63,113 nucleotides of DNA from Methanolobus sp. UBA32 (GCA_002507205.1 DAZF01000014.1:1-63113), one strand, 5' to 3'; shown: positions 19,569-29,595, counted from the first letter of the stretch. Program-made: numbers and translations. The notes: a model not told the origin generated them from the letters alone.

Positions 19569-20654
19569 TCAAAGAATTGATGATATAAGCAGAACTATAA
19601 GCATTGCAACAATGCCTATTGCCCAGAATTTTATTGTTTCATTTAATGGTATCCTGATATCCACAACCTCAACTCCTTGAGAAGCAACTGACTTTGAACC
19701 GGCAATAGCACCTGATGATGGAACATATCCCGATATTGCAGGACTTTTGCCAGAACCCACAGCATTATAGCTGGTTTCCTTTTGTTCCGGTTTGGAATCT
19801 GGAATGACAGCTGCTGATGGAGCACTGACAGATTCAGTTGCGGAGGTCACAGGCTCTCTGCTTCTGATAACGTTTTCATCGCTGCTGAATGAAGAAGGTT
19901 CTTCAGTTACTGGCGCGGGTGTCGGGGAGAATGTATCTTCTCGTTCATCCACTGTTTCTTCTTTAACCTCAGCAGGAACAGATGCTGCAAATAAAGAGGC
20001 TTCATCATCTTCTTTATCATCCGCATAATTATCGCCTGAAATTATCTCAGGCTCTGATCCTACAGATGGTTCTTCAGAGCTGCTGCCAAAAACGTCTTCT
20101 TCCTCTTCTTCTTCCCTGAGTATTGACGGAGAACCGTTATCATCAGTTTCTTTGGATATCACATTGCTGAATATTGACTCATCACCCACAGGAGGCCTGA
20201 ATGAATATTCAAATTCCTCTTTCAGTTCACCCTCGTCTGCAATGACCGGTTCTTCTGCAACAACTGGCTCAGGGGTTTCTGTGATCCATTGCTCATCAGT
20301 TCCGTTCTCATCTGCAACAACTGGTGCCGGACGGGTAGAGACGAAAGAGACATCCTCAACTACTGAAGGTGCAGGAGAAGCAGTTGATTCATATTTTTTG
20401 CCAATGAGACCCTGATAATCAGGATCGATCTCAATTGCAAGGTCAAAGGATTTTTTAGCTTCCTCGAAACGTCCCAGTTTCTCAAGGCCCCTGCCTTTCT
20501 TGAACCATGCTTCCGCATTATATGGATCGATATCCAGTGATTTGGTATAGTATTCTATTTGTTTTTCAAGTGTTTTGGCCGAATCGGCCATCTTCATCCA
20601 GTTATCAGCAGCTTTCTGCTTTTTCTTTGATTTTACGTCATCTAGCATTCCCAT
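19569..20654 (-). CDS. TPR protein with acidic linker and C-terminal membrane anchor
   Basis: A 361-residue protein with three parts. Residues about 15-85 hold two TPR units (IEYYTKSLDIDPYNAEAWFKKG and RFEEAKKSFDLAIEIDPDYQ patterns). Residues about 90-320 are a low-complexity acidic linker rich in Glu, Ser, Pro and Val. The last twenty residues form a single hydrophobic helix (FWAIGIVAMLIVLLISSIL), so the protein is probably tail-anchored with the TPR facing the cytoplasm. It may act as a scaffold at the membrane; partners are unknown. The gene stands alone. Confidence 0.8.
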   Translation of the reverse strand: MGMLDDVKSKKKQKAADNWMKMADSAKTLEKQIEYYTKSLDIDPYNAEAWFKKGRGLEKLGRFEEAKKSFDLAIEIDPDYQGLIGKKYESTASPAPSVVEDVSFVSTRPAPVVADENGTDEQWITETPEPVVAEEPVIADEGELKEEFEYSFRPPVGDESIFSNVISKETDDNGSPSILREEEEEEDVFGSSSEEPSVGSEPEIISGDNYADDKEDDEASLFAASVPAEVKEETVDEREDTFSPTPAPVTEEPSSFSSDENVIRSREPVTSATESVSAPSAAVIPDSKPEQKETSYNAVGSGKSPAISGYVPSSGAIAGSKSVASQGVEVVDIRIPLNETIKFWAIGIVAMLIVLLISSIL

Positions 20655-20832
20655 ATTAACACCTTTTTTTAATCAATTACCGCACCCCTGCAGAGTCCAG
20701 CACGGTTTGAAATAATTAGTACCTGCCAGTTATTACGGCTTTATTGAATAACTGTTTTTGCTAGTTTTTAAGCATGCATAATAAATATAAAAATGTTTTT
20801 GCAGAATAATTTATGTTTGTTAGCAATTGGTA

Positions 20833-21365
20833 TCAGCTTTTTACTTCTTCATAATCAAAAGCCCACATCGGAAGACCGTCTATTTCGATGTGTTCCAGAT
20901 GTTCCATCTCATGAGCGGCATAAAATGCAGATGGACCTGTAAATGACAGAGTTCTTTCATCAAGTTCTTTGATGAATATCTTTTTCTTTTCCGTACTGAT
21001 AGATGCAACTATTATCCTTTCTGCTTTCAGGGTCACTGAGTATGGCCTTGTTACCAGTGCCCGTTCATCCCGACCACCACACTTTTCCAGCCTGTAGACA
21101 GTTCCTTCCTTTGATACATATTCAGGATTCAGGAAAAGATAGACTTCCTCTATGGTGTGACCTGTTTTGGTTTCGTTATTGTAGTTGGTAAACACCTTCA
21201 TTACTGAGATGCTTTTTAGGTCATCTGTAGAATAACTCCAGGCACCCCCACCTTCAGGGAAAGTATCATTGGGTAGAATGCATCCTTAGGAAGATCGAAT
21301 CTGCCAAACATGATCTCTTCCTTTGCACTGAATTTGAGAATTGCTTTAAGATCGTTGACCTTCAT
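20833..21365 (-). pseudogene. Conserved protein of unknown function, interrupted by a frameshift
   Basis: Two overlapping reading frames look like one protein. Starting at ATG 21365, the first frame gives a plausible N-terminus (MKVNDLKAILKFSAKEE..., 49 codons, TAA at 21216-21218). A second frame, open from about 21285 down to 20833, continues with PNDTFPEGGGAWSYSTD, then DDLKSISVMKVFTNYNN and the last 122 residues, which end in an HEMEHLEH-containing region. A single missing base near the CCC at about 21271-21273 would join the frames into about 176 residues. This may be a real mutation, a sequencing error, or slippage. The 122-residue tail alone (ATG at 21201) could still be made. Function is unknown. 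Confidence 0.7.
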
Positions 21366-21573
21366 ATCTGCTCAAATAACTATTATACCTCTTCTTAAAT
21401 AAGTTGGTAGAACTGAACTCCGACATATACAATATTAAAAATCCACATATCAGGATTTACAAATTTGGTGCTTTCGCTGACATCACGGAGAAGACACACC
21501 GGAGCATAATAAACTAAGTTTATATCCTACTACATTCATTAGTTTTTATAAGGATTAGCGGAGCACAGCCCTG

Positions 21574-21801
21574 ATGAAAATGAGAATGGTAAAATGCAGT
21601 GATGTAGGAATTTGCAATTGTGACTATATAGCACTTGGATATGACATTGATGAGGTTGAAAAGAATATGCTTGCCCACATCGAAATTGAACACAAGGATC
21701 TCCTTGAGGCTATGAGTGAGAGTGAAGCCCACATTCTTAATCATAGAGTATCTACATTCCTTGGAAGAAGTTGTGGCTGCGGTCACCTTGAAATGCCTTG
21801 A
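21574..21801 (+). CDS. DUF1059 small putative metal-binding protein
   Basis: A 75-residue protein of the DUF1059 family. It opens with KMRMVKCSDVGICNCDYIALG, has an HIEIEHKDL helix, and ends in the cysteine-histidine cluster RSCGCGHLEMP. The cysteines and histidines suggest metal binding, but the role is not known. GGAG lies ten bases before the ATG, rather far. A perfect hairpin follows shortly after the stop, so it is probably transcribed alone. Confidence 0.8.
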   Translation: MKMRMVKCSDVGICNCDYIALGYDIDEVEKNMLAHIEIEHKDLLEAMSESEAHILNHRVSTFLGRSCGCGHLEMP

Positions 21802-21829
21802 AGCAAAACATAACTATATTCATAGGATC

Positions 21830-21897
21830 TCGCAGGATTTGTGTATAGGTCCTGCGAACTACATAACACTCATAGTACATTTCTAACTTTTTTGTTT
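21830..21897 (+). terminator. Hairpin and T run after the DUF1059 gene
   Basis: A perfect eight-pair stem (21830-21837 with 21850-21857) encloses a 12-base loop. The T run comes only about 33 bases later, near 21889-21894, so this could be a terminator or the 5' part of a structured RNA. Confidence 0.4.
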
Positions 21898-22085
21898 GTG
21901 CCATTGTATTAATATAGATTGAACCTCCAATAATTCTACGTAAGTATTAGATTCGGATGTGGGGACTTAGCATCCTGTTAGTTACGTTTAGATAGAGACT
22001 TGCTAAATCTGCGCGAGATTATCAGGGACCATCTTAACGTTAGCAAAAGAATCATTCAAATATACAAATCGATGGGAGTTTTGAC

Positions 22086-22427
22086 ATGGATAAAATGAAG
22101 AAAGTAGGCCTTCTTGGTGCAGCTGCACTTATCGGTGCCGGCCTTGCAGCATTGTCAGAAGAGAGAATAAGAGAATTCGTAACGGAAAAGATCGAAGCAG
22201 GAAAGATCAGCAAAGAGGATGGCAAGATTCTTGTTAATGATCTTATCAGTGAGACGAAAAGACAAAAACTTGACATCGAGAAGAATATCATTGAAAAGCT
22301 TCAGAGTTCATTAAAGATGGCTGATCAGGAACTTGAAGAACTCGCGGAGAAAATCAATGATTCTAAAATAGAGGAGCTAGAGGCTGAGCTTGAAAAGATG
22401 AAGAGTATGAGGAAAGCTGGAAAATAA
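22086..22427 (+). CDS. Small coiled-coil protein with hydrophobic N-terminus (phasin-like)
   Basis: A 113-residue protein. Residues 5-25 are hydrophobic and alanine-rich (VGLLGAAALIGAGLAAL), followed by a long charged helix with KISKEDGKILVNDLISETK and a heptad-rich tail (ADQELEELAEKI, KIEELEAELEKM). This pattern resembles phasin-like or polyhydroxyalkanoate-associated helical proteins and also small membrane-surface proteins of methanogens; the assignment is tentative. It may bind a membrane or hydrophobic surface. It stands alone, 285 bases after the DUF1059 gene. Confidence 0.65.
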   Translation: MDKMKKVGLLGAAALIGAGLAALSEERIREFVTEKIEAGKISKEDGKILVNDLISETKRQKLDIEKNIIEKLQSSLKMADQELEELAEKINDSKIEELEAELEKMKSMRKAGK

Positions 22428-22558
22428 ATATTTTCTCTTTACTTTTTACCGATAATATGTGGAATCGAACAATTAACTGGTTAATTGACCTTTTATTTTT
22501 TTCTTTACCCTGTTTATTTATGAGAAAGTAAGCTTATCAGAAAAAATAGGAAAAATAA

Positions 22559-23023
22559 TCACTTTACTATCATGACTCTTGTCTTTGCATGTCTTACAAC
22601 GTCTACTGCGACACTTCCGATAATTAACCTGTCCAGACCGGTCCTTCCAAGGGTACCCATTACTATCAGATCAATGTCGTTCTCTTCAGCAAAATCTATA
22701 ATCACAGAGCCAGGATGACCTTGAAGCAGAACTGCTTCAATCTCTATAGCTGCCTTGTCCGCCATATCCTTTACAGCTTCAAGCGCCTGTTTTCCATCTT
22801 CTTCAAGATGTTTCTGAAACTTCTCCTCATCTCTTGAAACCTTCTTTGGCGGCTCTATTGGTACACCGAAGTAAGAAAGATGAGGTATCATTGACATTAC
22901 GTTAACCACATAAAGTTTCGCTTCTGCCAGCTTTGCCATCTCAATTCCGGAAATAGCTGCCTTGTTTGCATTAGCAGAACCGTCGGTGGCAATCATTATT
23001 TTCTTGTATATTTCACTTACCAT
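22559..23023 (-). CDS. Universal stress protein (UspA family)
   Basis: A 154-residue single-domain Usp. It opens YKKIMIATDGSANANKAA, the usual first strand and loop. The ATP-binding pattern G-2x-G-9x-G(S/T) is visible in GTLGRTGLDRLIIGSVAVDV, so it should bind ATP. The inserted segment with PKKVSRDEEKFQKHLEEDG is typical of archaeal members. The ATG at 23023 has GGGAG eight bases upstream and is preferred to the GTG at 23032. Function is stress-related in general; no specific partner is evident. Confidence 0.92.
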   Translation of the reverse strand: MVSEIYKKIMIATDGSANANKAAISGIEMAKLAEAKLYVVNVMSMIPHLSYFGVPIEPPKKVSRDEEKFQKHLEEDGKQALEAVKDMADKAAIEIEAVLLQGHPGSVIIDFAEENDIDLIVMGTLGRTGLDRLIIGSVAVDVVRHAKTRVMIVK

Positions 23024-23282
23024 TATATACACTCCCTAATTAAGTTGTATGTATTCAATAAAATAAACCGTTTATGCTTCCTTTATTAAACTACACCTGA
23101 ATTTTTTCTATTTATTGACCCGGGTCGGTGAAAAATAAAAATGCTGATATAGATAAAAGAGAATGATATTTTATCCAGTATTCATTGAATAACGTTGACA
23201 TTCAAAAAATGAAGATAGAACAAATAATATGTATTATTGAATAGATATTTCGATCGGATCAGATAATAGATATTGTGCAAGT

Positions 23283-24077
23283 TTGGTTATGGTGCTTGAA
23301 ATGGAAGAAAATAATCATCAGGATAAACTGGCTGTGCTGATAGATGCTGATAATGCTCAACCATCAATTATAGAAGGATTAATGGATGAGATCGCTATCT
23401 ATGGTGTCGCCAGTGTTAAAAGGATCTATGGAGACTGGACTACACCAAATCTAAGGCCATGGAAAGATACCCTGCTTGACCATTCCATACAGCCGATACA
23501 GCAATTCGCTTATACCACCGGCAAGAATGCAACAGACAGTTCCCTTATAATTGATGCTATGGACCTGCTTTATACTGACAAACTTGATGGATTCTGCATA
23601 GTTTCAAGTGACAGTGATTTTACGCGCCTGTCACAGAGGATAAGGGAAGCGGGACTTAAAGTCTATGGTTTTGGTGAAAAGAAAACTCCAATGGCTTTTA
23701 TCTCAGCGTGTGATAAGTTCATCTATACCGAAATTCTGAGAAAACAGGAAACAGAAACGGAAGATACCTCTTCTTCATCTAAAAGGGAAAAGTGGAATAC
23801 AAATGAACTCAAGGGAGACACAAGGCTTGTGAGTCACCTGAGAAATGCAGTTGAGGATTCTGCTGATGATGACGGATGGGCTTTCCTGGCAGAGGTTGGT
23901 GGAAATCTCATTAAGCGCAGTCCGGATTTCGATCCAAGGAACTACGGATACAAGAAACTTGGAGAACTTGTGGAAGCGACAAACCTGTTTGACATTGATA
24001 AAAGAGCGCAGAATGGTGCTGGTAAGAGTGTTGTTGTTTATATCAGGGATAAGAGGAGTAGAGGGAAGAAAGATTGA
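23283..24077 (+). CDS. NYN-domain putative RNase with C-terminal OST-HTH (LOTUS) domain
   Basis: A 264-residue protein of the LabA/DUF88 group. The N-terminal NYN (PIN-like) domain has LAVLIDADNAQ, KRIYGDWT, TDSSLIIDAMDLL and FCIVSSDSDFTRL, giving the acidic residues of the metal-dependent RNase site. Residues about 185-255 form an OST-HTH/LOTUS domain (RLVSHLRNAVEDS, GGNLIKRSPDFDPRNYGYKKLGEL is split across helices), often an RNA-binding unit. The start is uncertain among TTG 23283, ATG 23289 and ATG 23301, because no clear ribosome binding site is visible. The gene stands alone. RNA processing or decay is the likely role. Confidence 0.85.
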   Translation: MVMVLEMEENNHQDKLAVLIDADNAQPSIIEGLMDEIAIYGVASVKRIYGDWTTPNLRPWKDTLLDHSIQPIQQFAYTTGKNATDSSLIIDAMDLLYTDKLDGFCIVSSDSDFTRLSQRIREAGLKVYGFGEKKTPMAFISACDKFIYTEILRKQETETEDTSSSSKREKWNTNELKGDTRLVSHLRNAVEDSADDDGWAFLAEVGGNLIKRSPDFDPRNYGYKKLGELVEATNLFDIDKRAQNGAGKSVVVYIRDKRSRGKKD

Positions 24078-24123
24078 TGATCCTAACGTTTGATTGAGAC
24101 ACAAACAATAGCCCATCCTGGTC

Positions 24124-26370
24124 TCAGGCAGGATCAGGGATTTGTTCTTTGAAATCAACCGGAATCAGGAAGGTGAAAATACTGCCTTCTCCAACTTTGC
24201 TTTCAACTCGTATCTTGCCACCATGCATCTCAACGAACTTCTTGACAAGGGCAAGACCCAATCCTGTTCCTTCGTGTTCGCGAGTGAGGTATGTATTCAA
24301 TTGTTTAAATGGCTGGAATAGTTTTTCCATGTCTTTATCTGCAATTCCTATTCCCGTATCTTTTACAGCTATCTGGACAAAATTACCGGATCTATGTGCT
24401 TCTATTTCCACAGAACCTTTGTTAGGTGTGAATTTTATAGCGTTACTGGTGAGATTGCAAAGGATCTGTTGGAATTTGGATCTATCTGCATTGACCATTC
24501 CAAGCTGCTGGGCTATTTTGATATCCAGATCAATGCCCTTCTTTACTGCAAGAGGAGTTATTGTTATGTTAATCTCTTCGATTGCATCAGAAACATAGAA
24601 CTTTTCACAGACAAGTTCCATCTTGCCAGCTTCAACCTTTGAGAGATCGAGAATATCATTAATGAGTTTCAGCAAATGTTTGCCACTGTTTGAAATGTGA
24701 TTAAGGTAATCTGCCTGTTTTTGGTTCAGGCTTCCAAATATTCCATTGTACAGTACATCTGAAAAACCTATGATAGAGTTAAGAGGAGTCCTGAGTTCAT
24801 GACTCATTGTGGCCAGAAACTCACTTTTAGCCCGGTTGGCATCCTCAGCATCCAGCTTAGCATTTAGCAGTTCTTCTTCAGCCTGTTTGCGTCCGGTAAT
24901 ATCCCTGCACACACAAAAACTCAGTTTCCGTTCTCCAAATTTGGCTGCATTTGCACTGATCTCCACATCAATGAGAGAGCCATCTTTACGAAGCTGGCGG
25001 GTTTCATGAAGAATTCCTTTACTGTCAGCCAACCGAAGCATTTCCATTAACTGCTCACGTGTATAGTGAATATCCCAGTCCCACATGTATAATGCTTTCA
25101 CTTCCTCATGAGAATATCCAAGCATCTCAGCATATCGAGGATTCGCCTCGAAAACTTTACCGTCCTGGTCAATGACAACTATTCCATCTCTGGATTGTTC
25201 CATGAGTATACCGCGCCAACCTAACTCTTCAGCAGCCTTAAGTTCGGCTTGCTTGCGCTCCGTAATATCTTGCAATGACCCGGTTACTTTTATTACTTTA
25301 CCATTTTCCGTTTTTGGATTCCCGATTGTACGAACCCATTTGTGCTCACCTTTTCCAGTGACCAGTTCCACTTCCATATCATAAGATTCACCTTTTTCAA
25401 GAGCGTCACGGATTGCTTTTTCAAGACGTGCTCTTGAATCTGGCGTATAAAAACTAAGAGAATATTTTACGCCTGTAGGATCATCAGGATCTACTCCATG
25501 AATCCTTGCAACTTCAGGAGTCCATTTGCCTACACCAGTTGAATCAAATTCCCAACCACCGATGCAGGCGATACTGCAAACTTCATTCAGATGAGCTTCG
25601 CTTTCCCGTAGTTTACTTTTTGCGTGTTTACGTTCAGTAATGTCCTGAATCATCCCTATAACTACATTCCTCTCAGCATAGTATTCAGCCACGGCGTGTA
25701 TAACACGGATATTGCCATCGTTTTGCCTTATTATTTTGAACTTCAGATCATAAGGCAAATTCAACTCCACAAGGTTAGCTAATGCTTCATCCAACACTGG
25801 ACGGTACTCTTCCAGTGGTATTTTTTGTATTAATTCAATGCTAAGTTCTTCGTTTTCGAGTCCGTATATTCTTCTTGCTTCCTCTGAAGCATCTACATTA
25901 CCGGAATTAAAGTCGATCTCCCAGCTCCCGAACTGGCCAATCTTTTGTGCAGCACGAAGTTGCATTTCCTTTCGTCTTAATTTCTCTTCTGCCAATTTGC
26001 GCTCAGTGATGTCATGAACTATATAATAGAGCAATCTTCGTGAATTGAGCACCATTGGACCTTTGTAAACTTCAACATCACGAATCTCCCCATTTGCAAG
26101 ACGATGTTTTAAGGTTAAGTAATCCCTATTTTCTTCTTCAGCTCTCTGCGTTTCAGCTTCTATGGCCTCAGTAGATAAAGCGTTTAGATAGTGAATTCTC
26201 ATGCAGGTAATTTTTTCGAGCGACCATCCATAATACTTGCATGCTGCTGTATTTGCATCGACAATATCAAAGTTCCCAGGATCAACAAGAAGAATAACTG
26301 CATTATTTTCCCTGAAAAATGATCTGTACATATCATCACTTTCACCAGGTAATTGTTTTTCATTATCCAT
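24124..26370 (-). CDS. Cytoplasmic multi-PAS sensor histidine kinase
   Basis: A 748-residue kinase without membrane segments. Four PAS domains, each closed by an ITERK- or ITGRK-type PAC end, fill residues about 10-505. The HisKA domain has the phospho-acceptor H524 in MSHELRTPLNS. The HATPase domain has the N box near residue 640 (NLTSNAIKFTPN), DTGIGIADKD and GTGLGLALVKK. PAS stacking suggests sensing of redox, gas or small molecules inside the cell. There is no receiver domain and no adjacent regulator, which is usual for methanogen kinases. It ends convergently against the NYN gene and is divergent from the Cache lipoprotein. Confidence 0.94.
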   Translation of the reverse strand: MDNEKQLPGESDDMYRSFFRENNAVILLVDPGNFDIVDANTAACKYYGWSLEKITCMRIHYLNALSTEAIEAETQRAEEENRDYLTLKHRLANGEIRDVEVYKGPMVLNSRRLLYYIVHDITERKLAEEKLRRKEMQLRAAQKIGQFGSWEIDFNSGNVDASEEARRIYGLENEELSIELIQKIPLEEYRPVLDEALANLVELNLPYDLKFKIIRQNDGNIRVIHAVAEYYAERNVVIGMIQDITERKHAKSKLRESEAHLNEVCSIACIGGWEFDSTGVGKWTPEVARIHGVDPDDPTGVKYSLSFYTPDSRARLEKAIRDALEKGESYDMEVELVTGKGEHKWVRTIGNPKTENGKVIKVTGSLQDITERKQAELKAAEELGWRGILMEQSRDGIVVIDQDGKVFEANPRYAEMLGYSHEEVKALYMWDWDIHYTREQLMEMLRLADSKGILHETRQLRKDGSLIDVEISANAAKFGERKLSFCVCRDITGRKQAEEELLNAKLDAEDANRAKSEFLATMSHELRTPLNSIIGFSDVLYNGIFGSLNQKQADYLNHISNSGKHLLKLINDILDLSKVEAGKMELVCEKFYVSDAIEEINITITPLAVKKGIDLDIKIAQQLGMVNADRSKFQQILCNLTSNAIKFTPNKGSVEIEAHRSGNFVQIAVKDTGIGIADKDMEKLFQPFKQLNTYLTREHEGTGLGLALVKKFVEMHGGKIRVESKVGEGSIFTFLIPVDFKEQIPDPA

Positions 26371-26643
26371 CCAATAACTCCAATCCTGATATTATACAGG
26401 AATTACAAATATTTAGCACTCAGGACCCTTAAAAGTAAGAGATACAAACTTTTAGATTAAATTCAATTTATTAATATATAAATGTATTTTGTTAAATAAA
26501 TAAAATATTATCAGTTAGAATAATACACTTGCTGATCTTGAACTTAAGTCTTCATTCCAGACATACATATTTCACCCATTAACTCAAAAATGTAACTTAA
26601 CGATAAAGTCTATTTATCGATAATCTGAGTGGTGAGGATAAGC

Positions 26644-27189
26644 ATGATCAATCTTAAAACCATAATTTATGTTCTGTTCGCGACTATGTTACTACTTACA
26701 GCCACCGGATGTGTAGAGCCGGATGGCACATCCATCTGCGTAGTGGACAATCAAACAAATGAGACTGAACAAGAGCAGACAGAACTATCTTCACAGGAAG
26801 AGTATACAATATCAGAGGTCAATGCTGCCACTAACCTGATAGCAGAGAAAGGAGAACTTGCATTTCCCGATCTCAGAGAGAACAACAGCATTTGGTTCCA
26901 TAACGATTCCTACATTTTCGTCTGGAAGACCGACGGGATACGTGTCGTCTACCCACCTGACATAAGCGGCGAAGGCCAGAATATGATCAATCTTGAAGAC
27001 TTCAACGGCAAACCCATAGGCAAACTCTTCATCGAAACCGCTTTGAGCGAAGAAGGCGAGGGATGGGTGGATTACTACTGGCCAAAACCCGGCGAGACTG
27101 AACCTTCACTGAAGAATACTTTCATCAAGAGAGCTTCGATTGGCAATGAAACATACCTTGTGGGTTCTGGTTTTTATGTGGAGGAGTGA
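26644..27189 (+). CDS. Cache-like domain lipoprotein
   Basis: A 181-residue surface lipoprotein. A short signal ends in the lipobox LLLTATGC, giving a lipidated cysteine near residue 22. An acidic, Glu/Gln-rich linker follows. The rest resembles a single Cache sensor domain (AATNLIAEKGELAFPDLRE, WFHNDSYIFVWKTDGIRVV and EGEGWVDYYWPKPGETEP). It is about half the length of its paralog at 30892-31800 and lacks the cupin. The ATG at 26644 has GGTGAGG six bases upstream and is preferred to the GTG at 26629. It lies between two sensor kinases and may bind a ligand outside the cell. Confidence 0.82.
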   Translation: MINLKTIIYVLFATMLLLTATGCVEPDGTSICVVDNQTNETEQEQTELSSQEEYTISEVNAATNLIAEKGELAFPDLRENNSIWFHNDSYIFVWKTDGIRVVYPPDISGEGQNMINLEDFNGKPIGKLFIETALSEEGEGWVDYYWPKPGETEPSLKNTFIKRASIGNETYLVGSGFYVEE

Positions 27190-27453
27190 ACATTTATGGA
27201 GCAGACCAAATTCGATTGAATAGAGGCCTAGATCACGGTTTTTATAATACCAGTATATATAAATGTTAGTTTTCACGTGATTTGTAAACAATTGTGGGAA
27301 ACGGTTCTGCAGAAATCTCAATGTTTTAACCATAATTAACTCAATCACTATTTAAAATGTACTTCCCGATATTGATGTGGTTTGTTAATTTTATCTGGAT
27401 AGTGCTGATTTCGATATGTTTTCTACAGAGCTAATCACTATTTATTAAAGGGC

Positions 27454-29145
27454 TTACAAAGGCATTGTAAATTTGAATGTACTTCCCTTTCCAACTTCAC
27501 TTTCAACCTCTATTTCCCCGGAATGCATCTCTACATAATGTTTAACAATTGTAAGTCCCAACCCAGTTCCACCATAAACGCGATTCTCGGCTGAATCTAC
27601 TTGCTTAAAGGAATCAAATATGGTCTTTTGTTCATTCAGAGGAATACCAATACCCGTATCAGATACGGATATCTGGATATTATCATTAACAATTCGTGAG
27701 TTAATCCAGACTTTACCGTTTTGGGGCGTGAACTTGATTGCATTACTAAGAAGATTATACATAATTTGTTTGATTTTTATCTTGTCAGCATATACTTCCA
27801 GATTTTCAAATTCCATATTGATTTCAAATTTAATCAATTTCTTTTTAATCATGGGCTCCATTAACACCATAACTTCATCCATGGTTTCTTGAACATTCAT
27901 TTTTTCAGGTTCATACTTCATGTTGCCTGATTCAATTTTAGAAATATCAAGTACATCATTGATTACCCCTAACAGATGATTTCCACTGTTTAGTATATTA
28001 GAAGCATAACTAATTTGCTTTTCATTCAAATCGCCAAAAGTCTTATCGATCAAAATTTGGGAAAAACCCATAACTGAATTCAGTGGTGTACGTAACTCAT
28101 GACTCATATTTGCCAGGAATTCCGATTTGATACGACTTGATTCTTCTGCAAGGATCTTGGCTTGAATAAGAGCTATTTCTATTTCCTTGCGCTCTGTGAT
28201 ATCAAGAGCGAAACCGTCGACCATGAATGTGTTTCCTTTCAATTCATCACTCATTCTCGCGTTAATTAATAACCATATAGGCCTACCATCTGCACGCAGA
28301 ACTTCATATTCAAAATTCTCAACATGACCCTGTGTTTTGAGAATGTTTAATAGTTCTTTATAGCTATTGGGGTCAACATATAGTTGATCACCTATATTTT
28401 CGAAGTAACTGATGGCTTGCTCAGGAGTATCCATGCCTAAAATATGAGCCATTTCAGGGTTTGTCTGAATAACTTTTCTTTCGGAACTTATACGGAACAT
28501 ACCAACCGGGATATTGTCTATGAAGTTCTGTAGCTTTGCCTCATTCTCCTTCAGAGCAGCATGAGTTCCTTTACGAGATAACTGATTATTCAGAAGAGTT
28601 CCCAGTAATACAGTTCCAATCGGGTAGATCAACATTACCGGAAAACTTATACGACTTATAACTTCAAAGGCAAATGGCCAGGGAAGCAGCAACATGCAAA
28701 CAAGCATGACAATATGAACCAGAATACCAAAAATGTATAAATCAAACCTGCCGAAGAGTTTTTGGAGTTTTTCATTGAGCCGCCTCCAAAGTAGCCCCAG
28801 TATCACAGAACTCATGGTTGTAGCAATACCAACAGTTGCTCCAATACCACCCTGATAGATACGGTGATAACTGATAATGATTGCTCCAACGACTGTAGGA
28901 ATAAATCCAAAGAAGAGGCCGACTACGCTTAACAGAATAGTACGTGTATCGAAGAATATTCCCGGAGAAAGTTCCCATGGATTCAACATCAAAGCAATGC
29001 CTATTATACCAATGAAAATCCCCACAGCTACACTTTTTAAGCGGGTGTTCATATCCATATTGAAGAAAAGAACATCGTACAGGACACCTATGGCAAGAAG
29101 TAAAGCTGCATTATTTACGAGGGCTATTAACATATCAGTATTCAT
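27454..29145 (-). CDS. Membrane sensor histidine kinase with LytS-like 5TM domain and PAS
   Basis: A 563-residue kinase. Residues 1-195 hold about six hydrophobic segments of the 5TM-LYT (LytS/YhcK) type, with the family-like IIISYHRIYQGGIGA. A PAS domain lies at about 205-325, then HisKA with H349 in MSHELRTPLNS, and HATPase with NLLSNAIKFTPQN, DTGIGIPLNE and GTGLGLTIVKH. It closely resembles the other kinase in its catalytic half but senses through the membrane domain. No receiver or regulator follows. It converges on the Cache lipoprotein gene, so the two might form one sensory unit; that is inference. Confidence 0.93.
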   Translation of the reverse strand: MNTDMLIALVNNAALLLAIGVLYDVLFFNMDMNTRLKSVAVGIFIGIIGIALMLNPWELSPGIFFDTRTILLSVVGLFFGFIPTVVGAIIISYHRIYQGGIGATVGIATTMSSVILGLLWRRLNEKLQKLFGRFDLYIFGILVHIVMLVCMLLLPWPFAFEVISRISFPVMLIYPIGTVLLGTLLNNQLSRKGTHAALKENEAKLQNFIDNIPVGMFRISSERKVIQTNPEMAHILGMDTPEQAISYFENIGDQLYVDPNSYKELLNILKTQGHVENFEYEVLRADGRPIWLLINARMSDELKGNTFMVDGFALDITERKEIEIALIQAKILAEESSRIKSEFLANMSHELRTPLNSVMGFSQILIDKTFGDLNEKQISYASNILNSGNHLLGVINDVLDISKIESGNMKYEPEKMNVQETMDEVMVLMEPMIKKKLIKFEINMEFENLEVYADKIKIKQIMYNLLSNAIKFTPQNGKVWINSRIVNDNIQISVSDTGIGIPLNEQKTIFDSFKQVDSAENRVYGGTGLGLTIVKHYVEMHSGEIEVESEVGKGSTFKFTMPL

Positions 29146-29595
29146 ACAACACCTTTTAATAAAAATAACCTATACACATATATTAATTTTTTAACTGTTT
29201 TTTATTTTACTAATAATTAATACGAAGATTAAACGGGAAAAGTTTGAGAGTATCTAAACAATCTAAAATCTGAAGTTATTTTAATCAAATATGCCTTAAA
29301 TTTCTGTATCGTCAATTATTTAATAGTAATCAAAATATAAAAGCTTTGAGATATATTGCTGTGGGTGCATAATATTTTCACTCTCATAAAATCAACCCAA
29401 ATTTAGAACCCAATTTTGACAGTGCTCACTCCTTGATGAAGAGAAGGCATTAGTTTTCAATCAATCTCTCCCAAATATTTGACTACCAACAATGCCCTTA
29501 ACTTTTTTCTAAAATACCTCAAAAAAGAGCATCAAGTTCATAACTAAAAGTAACATCAATATATAATAGATGCAGACCTTGAAATTCTATTGTAC
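29146..29595. other. AT-rich spacer without recognisable gene
   Basis: About 450 bases of very AT-rich DNA upstream of the membrane kinase. It should contain the kinase promoter on the minus strand. No open frame, RNA or repeat could be supported. Confidence 0.5.
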
